Source of the DNA: Helochares maculicollis
Taxonomy: Eukaryota > Arthropoda > Insecta > Coleoptera > Hydrophilidae
Length of the DNA stretch: 54,943 nt
Direction of reading: 5' to 3'
NCBI GenBank assembly: GCA_033557835.1
Contig: JAWQRO010000121.1
Location: 1 to 54,943, forward strand
Position 1 is the first letter of the stretch. Each line of letters begins with the position of its first letter. Below are positions 24,701 to 34,100 of the stretch, one piece after another. The notes below the pieces were generated by a model. The model was given only the letters and a program-made list of their open reading frames with translations. It ran no database searches and was not told where the DNA came from. Position numbers and translations under genes: made by a program.

Positions 24701-27700
24701 AAGTTTCTGCGTACGACATGGTCAGATGCTCTTGTCATTTGTTAAATTTATTGACTTGCTGCATGCGACTGTCTTGCTTTGAGTATTTTACTTAGCATTC
24801 TCAAGAGTAAGGTCAGGGAAATTGTCACTGTCAAGGCGAATTCCATTTCTTCTCAGTGTAATTCTTATTTGATTGGTGGGAAGTGTGCCTCCAGGTATCA
24901 TTTAAATGATTGAACGTTCATGCAAATGCCTTATGTTTATTTGGATCATCAGTACAAGTATAATGTCACAAGATACGTCATTGTTTTTGTCGATTTGCAC
25001 CATTACATGTGTAATCCACACAGAACTAGTGCCAAGAGAATCTTTTATTGCCATTAAAAATTAGGTCAGGTTGGTAACCGTTACATCAGATATATTTGCC
25101 AACTTGTGACGAACGTGATTATTGCGGAATAATAAAGCGACTTTTGCTTCGTTCCCGCGTGGCAACTAGTCTGGTATAGGCGGGTTGATTTGTTCCCGAT
25201 TGTAAAGACCATTTTTGTTATTTTCAGCAGCGCGGACTTAGTGTAGAGCTGTAATTAGAACAGGTGACGCATTAGTGACACTAAAGACGTTTCGCCGACC
25301 TGGACGCAGTCGCCAGTCAAACTGGTATCTCAACTTTGCGGATATATTAGTTCTTCATCCGGTCATCGACCACTTCGCGTCAAAAGGCCAGGAGTATATG
25401 TGCATTTGCAAAGATATTCCCGGACAGGATTGGACTCGGCCACCGGAAGAAATTCGCAGCGGCAGCACCAGCGACAGCTCTATCTTCGTTTTCTTCTGGA
25501 AGGCTATCTTTGATTTATCTAACCATTACTGTGTACTAATTTTGATCAAATTCAATATTTAGCATTAAGATCCAGAGACAAAGAGGCTGCGTGTTTTCAA
25601 TTTATAGTTAAATAAAATTTCAAGCCAAACGAAAAGACAAACACGAAATCTTTTAGAATTCAAAACTTGCGCAAACACACGTGTCACAAAAGACACATAC
25701 TACTATTAACTGAGACTGTAATCATAATTGTCTGCACCGCAATTTTACAGAGGCCTACGTCTTAAGATATTTGCAGCACAGAACTCAAAAAAGTCCATAA
25801 AACAGACCAGAGCGAGTGCAGGTGATTATGTCACAATCAAAATCGCATTTGTGAAAAGCGAGCGACGTTTCAATTGCCCTTTATGATTTATTTTAACTAG
25901 TAGTGTCTCCACAAATATACCATAAGAAATTAAATGTGTTAGCAAAGTGATATATTTTATGCGCCGTAAACGTCCAAAAGTGCACTAACTATATGAATGT
26001 ACGCCTGTGATTGCGCTCTTAAGCACCAGGTTATGACCTGGTCGCTCTAAAAACATGCATTTTATGACCGGAATTTACTTATTAGATTTCTTCGAATCTT
26101 TAATTACAAAATACAATTATAACAAATAGTTTAACGGTGAGCATTGTGAATTTGAAGCGCCAAAAATAACATTCCTACGGTTTACAAAAACGAGTTGCAG
26201 TCTAGAGTCTAATATGTAAATACAGTATAGTTTGTCTTTAGTTAGCACATATATTTGACTAAAAAGACACACTTTAAACCTTGATTTTTAATTATGCTCA
26301 CATTGAAAATCTAACTTTAAACACCAGTTAAAAGTCATGCACATCTGCCAGAGAGTCCAATTTTCATTCTGCTTGCACTGTTCATCATTACAATGAGTTC
26401 GATAATTGTCATAAAGTATTATAGTTTCGCTATTAATTTACAGGTTTTCATTTTACAATTTGTAGAGTGAGCTACTATAACTATGAATTCCATTTATAAA
26501 AATAATAAGTTTTAAATCAACAAAACTTTGTATAAGCGACGTTAAGACGTGTCGTTCCTCGAGATAGTTGCTGCTGCAGAAAGCAGAAAAATGAAAAATG
26601 AAGATATTGTATGATGCACTAAATTGGAGCGGAAGATTAATAAGTAACAAAGCGTTTAAATGAAAGAAACAAGTCACCAACTTATCTAAAAATTGTGTAA
26701 TGATCTGACTTCGAAATAATTGACCAAATACCGATAGGATGGTAGAAACCCATGAGAATGCGTCTCCCACGCCGCATCGACTGAACAGTCGTCGTGCTGA
26801 TGGGAAGCTCAGTTTGTCTGGATTCCATAGTTATTTAATGTATGCAAAGAGCCTGCCATTTTTCCACTGGAAGTAAATTACGATACGCCGCAGCCGCTGG
26901 CTTATGTAACCAAACGATTCCCGTTAGCTTATATGTACACGATAACGTAAGAAGTCAATAAGTCTTTTTAACGACAATGGGTGCGAATTTTTTATGCACT
27001 TTATCTTTCCCATCTAATAATTTACATTTGTGCAGATTGTATCGCGTTTGTGCGATACCGTATGAGACATTTTTCTAAGCGGGCATTCTTTTGGAATGGA
27101 TAGCAATTCTTTTGGATGGACAGCAATTCTTTGAAATGGCATGCCTTTGTTACTTTTTTAAAAACCTCATTTGAATGAGATTATCATTGTTTGCCAATTT
27201 GATTGAGTAGTTTTCTACAGTCTCTAGCTCATTAAAGATACCTAATCCTTGATGTCACGAAATGGGGATTCTAATGTAGTGATACTCAAGGTCAAAGCAA
27301 TCATAGCTACTGTATCTAGAATATATCATTGCATTAATTTATTAGTTTACTAATAGATTGCATAGAAGTTGGACGGATGCCATAAAAATATCCAAACGTT
27401 GTCGAAGAGTTTGGGATATCGCGTGTATGAGAACAAATGAGAAGGAAAGTTGAAGGAAGTGCCCTCAAAAAAGAGAAATAGGCAGGAAACTGGGTATAGA
27501 CAGCAGATTCAAATTTATTCAATGTTTATCTCATTTGCAATATTTATGGTTATACTTTTAGCATTTGAATTTATTATGCAAATACCGAGGATGCACTTTC
27601 AAGTTCATTATCCGCGATCCGAGATCAATTAAGTTGAAGACAGTTGTAAATCGTGGGAGTTTTCATTCCGACGTGAAGTTCATTAACATTTAGAATGGTA

Positions 27701-30700
27701 ACTAGACGACGCATTGTCTCGGATTATGGTTGTATACGCAATACAAAATGGTTTGAAATACTATTACCACATTCTTATGTATGTCTAGAACACAACTACT
27801 TGCCACAATGTGCATTGAAAAGCCATTGATCTACTTAATAAGTTCATTAGATCGATTTTATGTTGCTGACTACAAATATTTGCGGTTTATATTTTCAGAA
27901 GAAATATCTATAAATTGTAGTTTTTTTTATTGTGGTCGCTTTATACTGTCTTTTAGTTTTTACATCTAATAGACTAATCAGGTTCTATATATTTTGAAAT
28001 TGCCAGATAAACCAAATCTATACGTCGGTAACAGTTTGCTACTCTTACTCATAAGTTCTGATTTCTATTACCCATTACAAAATTGAGAAGGTGACTTCTA
28101 AGGTATGTTGCCTATGATTTCATCCCATGCAATTTGAAGTTCTCAGTAAGAGCAAAAAGTGGCTTGCATATATTTTCAAAGTGAAACAAACTTGTATAAC
28201 ACAAGGAATTAAGATTTATTAAATATGCGAATGGTATTAAAAAAAATGACTAATAGAAGTAAAAATATATTAAATTGTTGCTGTTTATATGAAAATTCAA
28301 TAGCAATACCAATATGTGCAAGTAAACCTGATCAATAAAAATAATTCCAGGAGTTCAGGATATGAACAAAAAGAATAAACAAAAACGCTAGCGACCAAAA
28401 AAGAAAAGATGACAAAAACAACCCAGCTTAGAGATTAATTTCGAAATTTTAAAAATGCATAATTAATAACCGACCAAATATGGCGATGCTTTGTTTTTAC
28501 AGGCAGTGCTGGCGCTACAATTAAAATAAATTACCTTGAACGATTTTTTCGTGCTAAACGGAAATTGTTTTGTAGAGACTGATTGCCAGTTAGATAATGT
28601 CAAATAGAATGCATAATATGTCAGGCCTGGGTCTCTGTAATTGGGCCGAAGAGTCGTGAGACTTCAATTTAACAAATCCGCCTGCCATCACAACTTTTAA
28701 GCAGGGACGAAAACAAACAAAAACCTAATTAAATAATTAGACGAAAACAATTATTGCATTGCTAACATTTATTTTATAAATAGACGGCTATACTGTTTTA
28801 ATGTCATAATCGTTTAAATACGACGGATATTCTTTAACATGACGATCATTCTTTAATGTAGTAATCGTTCCCTAACATGATGGCTATCTATTAGGACATC
28901 TTTAGAATACAAAGATGCATGGAGCACAGCATTGCTAGTTTATTCCGGTAACAATAAATGTATTATCATTATGTGTTAATTGTATCTATTATTTCACAAT
29001 ATTTTTTTAAGAAGGTTCTTGAGTGAAGAATATAAGCGAATCAATGCTCAGAGTAGAAGCTGTTTGCAGGAGACCCTGTGCAGATCAGATATTGTCCAAA
29101 GGAGGCCTTGGCAAGGAAGAGCCATTACAATTAAGTGGAAAACACTTAAAACATTTTACTATAAAATTACATCTGGGTACAAACGGGCTTCATTGATGGG
29201 TAAATTGCTCCTAGGTACAAAATATACAATTAGAATAATGATCGTTATAAAATAGTAAGTATACATTGCTGTGCGCCAGCCACGTCTAATTAATGTAATG
29301 AAGATATTCTTTCTGGAATGAAGCTCGACCAAATAAATTGTTTTCAACAGGCTTGCAAACACATTTTTTAAATAATTTAATTACTAAAGTAAAATCCCTA
29401 TTTTTCTGTAAGCCTAAATTATATTTCACTTACTAGAAATTAGCAGGGCTACTCATACCTATTGCTTCATTAATTTGTATTCCAGCCCGTAAGGAATCAA
29501 CCCATTTGAGGGAGCAAATAAACTGCAATTTAAAATACTTGCAAGAAATGTAGTATGAATTACGATTGAGCGCCAGTCTTCGACGTACAATTTTGGGCTT
29601 TGGTTTTCGTAACATAAATCTTAGTCAAGACGAAAGGCACAAGAGTTTCAAAACGCCGTCGTCAGTATCACCCACACTCACCACATTCGTCCGTAAGTTT
29701 GCTCTAATTTATTCCCATGGAACCAAGATTTCATAATAGCAGTGATTTTTGGTTAAGGTTTTCCTGGCTTGCTTTGCCTTGACATACTCATATTTGTATT
29801 ATTTACAGCCTCTTTGCGGATAGTAAATAATGTAATATCAAGCAACCGTCGGGAGCAGCTTCAAATGGCAACGACTTAACATTTTCATAACTGAAGATTT
29901 GATCTTTTAGAATTGACACGGTCACCTCATTAGGAGAAATTTATTAAATGTACCGCCAAAGTTCCGCCCGCTTAATTTGCAAGTATATTAGATTTTTACT
30001 CTTTGACACTTCCTTAACATTTGTTGATTGTGGGTGTTTATTGTGTCATTTCATTGTTGTTTATATGGTCATACAACGTAGAGCTAGGGCTTTATTTATT
30101 TTATTTTGTGTATCGTACGCCAAGTTGTGCAAAGCGACATTTATCAAGTCGTTTAAAGTCATGTCTTGTGACTCACTGCCAAGCTTAGATAAAACCCATT
30201 ATGATATTTGAGCCTAAATTAGCAAATACTGCATTTTGTACTTTACTCATATGCCTTTGATATTATTTTCCTACAGTTTTTATTTAAATTATTCCTCTTA
30301 CTTTACTTCTTCCGTTTACAAATTTTACGCACTCGCTGCAATTTACAGTTTTCTATTATCCTTAATGTGACATTACTTGCAGTGGACATTTAAACTGATG
30401 AATCGCCTCAATTCTAAAATACTTGCCTAATCTACCAAATAAAACCACTGTTACAATTTTACAAGAAGTAGCCCACGCATTGAATTCGGGAGCAAAGCAA
30501 CAAACCTAGTTATAAGTGAAATTGCAAACAATAAGGTAAGTGACACAAAGCTGTGCAAAGTTGGCACAACCAGTTTCGGTCATTTCTTGTCCAAAGTAGT
30601 CACACATTAATTATTTTACGCAACCAACAACAAGATATCTTAAGCAACCAGTGGTAAATTATTGTATTAAAATGTAAATTATACTTGTTAACTCGTTTAA

Positions 30701-31101
30701 GCACATCTAATTTGACTATTAAGACATTAGTTTGACTCTTAATGTATTTGTATAGACTTAATAGTTAATGTCTGTTAAGACTATTAAGCCGTTATAGTTT
30801 TCTTTGACGCTGTACTTTAAAAAATCGAAAAGTTTGGACTAAACCGTTTACGCATTATCGTTAATTATTTCTTTACATACGCACTCTGAACTAGGGCAAA
30901 TAAATCGTTTCTCGCAAGCAGTAATTCTCGTCGTGACCCTAACCTACGCAATTAAAGTCGCAAGGGAGCCGAAAACAAATGTTCCTAATAAACCAAACCA
31001 AATTATACTCTCGGGTACTTACCAGATGTGACGAATGAGGGGAGCAGAGTCGCAGCTATGAGCGCCACCAGGGCATGCAGCCCTGAACTCCACGCCGACA
31101 T
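3694..31101 (-). CDS. Tnc: Tenectin: secreted mucin-like matrix protein with VWC domains (whole gene)
   Basis: Seven exons (31101-31023, 18459-18415, 17153-16944, 16849-16586, 15452-9300, 9025-3964, 3796-3694) join in one frame of 11,916 nt, 3971 residues plus stop. All junctions are AG/GT; introns are phase 1,1,1,1,1,2. Order: signal peptide (1-26); VWC1 (48-109); VWC2 (138-199); VWC3 (234-297); mucin region I; VWC4 (end of exon 5); mucin region II with a cysteine-pair ladder (2488-2748); VWC5; a Thr10 run; half VWC6. Each full VWC has 10 cysteines including a CC pair. Drosophila tenectin combines five VWC domains with Pro/Thr/Ser-rich mucin regions and is secreted into cuticle-lined lumens such as hindgut and trachea, where it acts as an integrin ligand and lumen filler. 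This copy is much longer than the fly protein (about 2.8k residues, from memory). The ortholog call rests on architecture, not a database search. It could also be another VWC-mucin of the same family. Confidence 0.85.
3797..3963 (-). other. Tenectin intron 6-7 (167 nt, phase 2)
   Basis: The only phase 2 intron of the gene, splitting the ATA codon (Ile) in the half VWC domain. GTAAGT donor and TTTACAG acceptor. Confidence 0.85.
3964..9025 (-). CDS. Tnc: Tenectin coding exon 6: mucin region II, cysteine-pair ladder, VWC5
   Basis: A 5062-nt exon entering in phase 1 and leaving in phase 2 (acceptor TTGCAG, donor GTAAGTATT). It starts SVPDTTEKQEP, continues as Glu/Thr/Pro-rich mucin sequence, then holds 11 short cysteine pairs (8315-7535) in a Pro/Gln-rich context. 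A second long mucin stretch of EEHVTQP-like repeats follows, with an acidic patch (DEDEEEEEES), then VWC5 (4328-4152; 10 cysteines, CDFCFCFRSDIIC ... FCCPRYEC). After VWC5 come a run of ten Thr and the first half of VWC6 (from Cys at 4037). Outside the ladder and VWC domains I see no cysteine. Confidence 0.92.
4086..4124 (-). repeat. Tnc: Poly-threonine run between VWC5 and the half VWC6
   Basis: Ten consecutive Thr codons follow NV and precede LPPHF. Codons are mixed (ACA, ACC, ACG, ACT), so this is a selected or old tract and not a pure microsatellite. It is likely an O-glycosylated spacer. Confidence 0.8.
7535..8315 (-). repeat. Tnc: Ladder of 11 cysteine pairs (C-x4-C / C-x6-C) in tenectin
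   Basis: Residues about 2488-2748 contain, in order, CTDETC, CDINGENC, CEGDAC, CDASGQNC, CEGEAC, CTGNEC, CDANDVSC, CDENSVDC, CEDGLC, CDENDVSC and CEGKEGDC. The spacing is 4,6,4,6,4,4,6,6,4,6,6. Pairs are separated by Pro/Gln-rich linkers of roughly 10-40 residues. Most begin Cys-Asp or Cys-Glu. This is not a VWC domain, and I do not recognise it as a named family. Each pair could close as a small disulfide loop (inference). Confidence 0.88.
9026..9299 (-). other. Tenectin intron 5-6 (274 nt, phase 1)
   Basis: GTAAGT donor directly after VWC4 and TTGCAG acceptor before mucin region II. AT-rich, nothing else seen. Confidence 0.88.
9300..15452 (-). CDS. Tnc: Tenectin coding exon 5: VWC3, giant mucin region I, VWC4
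   Basis: A single 6153-nt exon (2051 residues, phase 1-1). VWC3 (15351-15160) has 10 cysteines with CEHCYCMKGDIVC, so a KGD tripeptide (15273-15265) occupies the loop before the fifth cysteine. About 1880 residues of Pro/Glu/Thr/Ser/His/Lys-rich sequence follow, with no cysteine that I can see, built from imperfect repeats: pentads of the EHEPT type, the heptad-like LPTESEH type, and acidic blocks. The exon ends with VWC4 (9492-9301; CLVDGQTYSN ... SCCPTYSC). Thr/Ser-Pro density predicts heavy O-glycosylation; many Glu, Asp and His residues make the region acidic with possible metal-binding capacity (inference). Acceptor TTTCAG and donor GTAAGT are both strong. Confidence 0.92.
11060..11230 (-). 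repeat. Tandem LPTExxH-type repeats in tenectin mucin region I
   Basis: A run of seven-residue units such as LPTESDH, SPTESEQ and LPTEQEH in exon 5, about 21 bp at DNA level. The period differs from the pentad blocks, so the mucin region was built by several independent expansions. Confidence 0.7.
13310..13728 (-). repeat. In-frame 15-bp minisatellite (EHEPS/T pentads), block B
   Basis: A second pentad array in exon 5, separated from block A by about 190 residues of irregular sequence. Units read EHEPS, EQKPT, DHEPT and similar. It includes an exact tandem duplication of 45 bp: 13361-13405 and 13406-13450 are identical, encoding three pentads each. Confidence 0.9.
14304..14703 (-). repeat. 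In-frame 15-bp minisatellite (EHEPT pentads), block A
   Basis: Inside tenectin exon 5, about 27 units of five residues of the form [E/K]HEP[T/S], with variants such as EHAPS and GHEPS. At DNA level it is a 15-bp tandem array (plus-strand reading GTAGGTTCATGTTCA) with local higher-order copies. Each pentad offers a Thr or Ser next to Pro for O-glycosylation, spaced by Glu-His. Unit number is likely to vary between individuals. Confidence 0.9.
15453..16585 (-). other. Tenectin intron 4-5 (1133 nt, phase 1)
   Basis: GTGAGT donor and TTTCAG acceptor. AT-rich, no exon, RNA gene or transposon recognised. Confidence 0.85.
16586..16849 (-). CDS. Tnc: Tenectin coding exon 4: VWC domain 2
   Basis: A 264-nt exon (88 residues, phase 1-1) after an intron of only 94 nt. 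A short Thr/Ser-rich linker (VPVQLLPSTTTESSASS) precedes a 10-cysteine VWC domain: CTIDRLFYSDGARV, PCELCYC, CVMQEC, then GVCCPVKYDC. The donor is GTGAGT. Sequon NKT lies in the middle of the domain. Confidence 0.9.
16944..17153 (-). CDS. Tnc: Tenectin coding exon 3: VWC domain 1
   Basis: A 210-nt exon (70 residues, phase 1-1) with TTCCAG acceptor and GTGAGG donor. It holds a complete von Willebrand factor type C domain with 10 cysteines: CYYNFQHYDEGDRI, then C-x2-C-x-C, C-x4-C, and DQCCPVITC at the end. An N-glycosylation sequon NCT sits within the CLNCTC block. One exon encodes one domain, with symmetric phases typical of shuffled extracellular modules. Confidence 0.9.
17154..18414 (-). other. 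Tenectin intron 2-3 (1261 nt, phase 1)
   Basis: GTAAAT donor after the microexon and TTCCAG acceptor before VWC1. No internal feature recognised. Confidence 0.75.
18415..18459 (-). CDS. Tnc: Tenectin coding exon 2: 45-nt microexon
   Basis: A TTTTAG acceptor and GTAA donor flank 45 nt encoding APLADTTELSPTYYP with phase 1 on both sides. The Thr/Pro/Ser content suits the mature N-terminus of a mucin. Because it is symmetric (1-1) and a multiple of three, skipping it would leave the frame intact. It sits between introns of 12.6 kb and 1.26 kb. Identification depends on frame and composition; a transcript would confirm it. Confidence 0.72.
21975..22022. repeat. Hairpin with 14-bp perfect stem
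   Basis: AAATAAACGTAGTA (21975-21988) is perfectly complementary to TACTACGTTTATTT (22009-22022). Three more bases (ACT against AGC, one G-U type pair) extend the stem to about 17, leaving a loop of about 14 nt. It is short for an animal microRNA precursor and may be a small transposon remnant. Confidence 0.75.
23280..23530 (+). mobile_element. Possible degenerate Tc1/mariner transposase fragment
   Basis: One frame reads GFYPPYSPDIGACF, a stop, then LFTECLPERY (from about 23319). PPYSPD followed by a small residue and an LF motif is the third catalytic Asp block of Tc1/mariner transposases. A second-frame stretch EEV further on fits the helix after it. Several stops and no recognisable ends. 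The match is short, so this is tentative. Confidence 0.35.
27081..27142 (+). repeat. Tandem repeat, period 20-22 bp, three units
   Basis: Units at about 27081-27102, 27103-27122 and 27123-27142 share GCAATTCTTTTGGATGG-like sequence. Diverged, within the 12.6-kb intron. Confidence 0.7.
28798..28892 (+). repeat. Tandem repeat, period exactly 19 bp, five units
   Basis: Units start at 28798, 28817, 28836, 28855 and 28874. The two clearest are AACATGACGATCATTCTTT and AATGTAGTAATCGTTCCCT. Length is conserved at 19 in all five while bases have diverged. Within the 12.6-kb tenectin intron. Confidence 0.75.
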
Positions 31102-31109
31102 GGCGTGTC
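31023..31109 (-). CDS. Tnc: Tenectin coding exon 1: signal peptide
   Basis: The exon begins after a TTTCAG acceptor (AG at 31111-31110), has 8 nt of 5' UTR, then ATG at 31101-31099. It encodes 26 residues plus one base: a short polar start (MSAWSSGLH), a hydrophobic core (ALVALIAATLL) and a polar PSFVTS end, a typical signal peptide with likely cleavage near the exon junction (VTS-A-P). Donor is GTAAGT at 31022-31017. This ATG is chosen because it is the only one that gives a signal peptide and keeps phase 1 with the next exon. An acceptor just 8 nt before the ATG implies a separate upstream noncoding exon. Confidence 0.88.
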
Positions 31110-34100
31110 CTGAAACAAATAAGAAAATTCGCCGTCAATACAATCGTTCAGTCTTACAACATAATCAAGAAAGTTTGCTGTATGTGAGGCAACATTTGTC
31201 CAGAACTGACTGGAGCACCATCAGCAGCTAGGGTTGCACGTGCAGTACAATAAGAATGAATATTCTTATTAATTTGCTAATCGTTGGGGTATTTTTGTCT
31301 ATGTAGTCCACAAAGTGCGAGAAGAAAAATCAATTTGGTAAATACGCGATAGCTAAACTCTTATAACAGCCAAGCTAGTAAACATCCATCACACTCCTCA
31401 TCATTGACAAACATCGAAAGTCGCTGCCTAATCGCAGAAATAAGCTAAACATCGCCTGCATATCAAATCAAATATGGTAGCATGCAAAGAATTATATTTT
31501 AGCAAGATTAACTCACGTATGAGCGTAAATTTTGAGCAAGTGCTGCTAATATCTAATAATAGAGAGGAACTTATAACTATTTGCTTGATTGAGAACCTTT
31601 CCATTTTAAGCACTTGCACGTATTCTTAACTTTTGAGGTTTCCTCTTGGTCGCTGTGCCATAAAAATGGAAATTTAACGCATCTGGGCAAATAAAATACA
31701 TATTAATATGACCCTCAGGCCATTGAACTGAACAATATGAGCTGAATGATTCGTATGGCTTTGAAATTAAATTGCAAATACGTGGGAACCGCACTTGTTC
31801 GGTGCCGGGTTTTGTATTCATTTTAACGGAGCCTTTGATGGTTTAATAGTGGTATATTAAACGCCTGTTCTGGTTCGTGAAGGCTTTGACTTTTCTAGGT
31901 TAGGAGATGATGGGAAATTATATAACTGGTGAGTCTGAAAACTAAGTGGTGCTCAACAGCGTTAGGTTTATGCTGATGTGGAAAAGTATAATTTAGATTA
32001 GAATTTTCGTCTTTGCAAGAATATCGAATCCAGGTTTTTTATTCATATGTTTCAAAAACATTGTCTTAGTTTGCAGAGGCGGCTCGAAGCAGTGTGCCAA
32101 CTCTTTTTATTATCCCGGTGCTTTGATTTCAGCACTGGAGCTATTACAACGTCCACGCATCTGCTACGAAGCTAAGATCCAAGCAAGATATAGTGGGCGA
32201 CCAAATAAAAGCAAAAGTATTTTTTAGCATAATTATTTCGTTCCACTTGCGCTTTTGGCTATGACCCTGTCTGAGCAAAATATATTTTTCAAAAATGCCA
32301 ACTAGTGAAGTAGCTGCTATAGATATTCTTGATTGCAATTTGTTTGTGCCCATAGGTTCCAAACATGGAAATTTCTTAATTTCGTTGGTTCAAAAGCAGG
32401 AGTGTGAACGGGTTCGTTTCTTAACGCACTAGTGCAGTCTCTAATGGAAACATGTTAAAATGTAATCCTGACGCTGTTCAGCGAGCGGGATTGATGGATT
32501 TTTTTATCGGATTCATATCAATGCACTTTTTCCAATCAAAAAGCATAGTTTTGGAGTATTTACTGTATTCATATCTACTGCTGATGTCAGCCCGAATGTA
32601 TGTGTGCGAGTTAAAGTTGAATTTAAGCAGTATTTCTGTGTCAATCAATATTACTGAATATTCAATATTCAAATTTTATTTCATTGAACAATTTAAATTC
32701 AATGTTTGCAATATTTTCAGCAGCATATCTACGAGTTTCAAAATATACATACATATAGATTGATATGCTGCTCCATATCGACCTTCAGTTTGTTAAGTGT
32801 TAATTTGTTTAAACACACGTATCTATGTTTTTCTTATGATTTGCTCTAAATAATTTATTTTTATATACCAATTAAGTTATTTGCAAAGAAGTTAACTAAT
32901 AAAATGTTAAATGATTAGTTACAATTCCAAAAATTTCTGTTTGTTCGATGTTGTCTGTTTATCTACATTCCAAGAAATTCTAAAATGAACAAAATAATCT
33001 TTGTTTTTATTAAATTTTCCACTTTTACTAAGCAATTTGTTAAATAGAATTAATATCTATAACTAGTCACTAAAATTTTAATTTTAGTATATGACTTATA
33101 GTGACAATTATACTAACAACTAAAAATATCAAAGTCAAATAGATGCGATTGACTTAGCTAGGCTCAGTCACGTTATGACAATTTTAATAGTGGAAACGTC
33201 TGCAGCTCTAATATTGTAGAATCTATATATTTGAATTTTATTATCATAATAAATTTTGTCCTAGAGCTAAGTTAGGATGTAAAGAAGCAAATTTGTCACT
33301 GCGGTATCCTATAATAGAAAAGTCTCTGGAATGCATCCAACTCGACTCGGAACACAAACTCAATAAAAATTCGTAATAAAGAAATATGTGTAGATTTATC
33401 AAATACAACAAACCATTAAACAACTGAAGCAGCATATCTTTTATGCAATCTGTTGTAAAAAAAGGCAAGACGTAGGTAAATACATTGATTTCGTGGAAGC
33501 AAATTGGTAGGACCAGACGAAGCCGGAGCAGAGTGTTGATTTAATTGAATTTAATGATAAACAGCCATTTAAAACGGTTTTCGTCTAATCAAAAGTAATA
33601 AATAAAGTTCCTTAAAAGCGGTCGCGGACGGTCTGCACAACAAATTAAAACAGGTGACGAGTCTCAATCACGAGGCCGTTATACAAATAAATTAATTATG
33701 ATAATTTGGCTGTGCTGAGGTGCTGCAAAGCACATTATTACCGTGGCGGCCTAATGGCAAATATTTATAAAACTAAGACAGGAACAGTTAGGAAAACCGG
33801 ATGTTGATGGGAGAAACAAAAGCAAAGTATATGTGGATGACCCCCAAGAATCGCGCACGGCACCACTCATAGACAGCATGTGTGTATGTGTGTGATCCTC
33901 AAGAGTTTCGTTACTGTGGGAGTCTGCAACGGTATCAGACAAGCTAAGCCGCCTTTGACATTTGACACTTTTTCCTTTTCTTAACGAACCCTCCGGCATA
34001 TAATTGATAATTGCTGAAGCAATTTTTTGCCTCTGTATGAATAGGTGGTTGCTTGTAGATACTCGTGGAAAATTGTTATGATAAACAAGAGCTAAGTGCT

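Larger units (their letters stand above)
18460..31022 (-). other. Tenectin intron 1-2 (12.6 kb, phase 1)
   Basis: A long AT-rich intron. It contains the hairpin near 21975-22022, a possible Tc1/mariner relic near 23280-23530, a 20-22 bp tandem repeat near 27081 and a 19-bp five-unit tandem repeat near 28798. None of its short open frames has family resemblance. Long first introns of insect developmental genes often carry enhancers, but none can be defined here by sequence alone. Confidence 0.7.
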
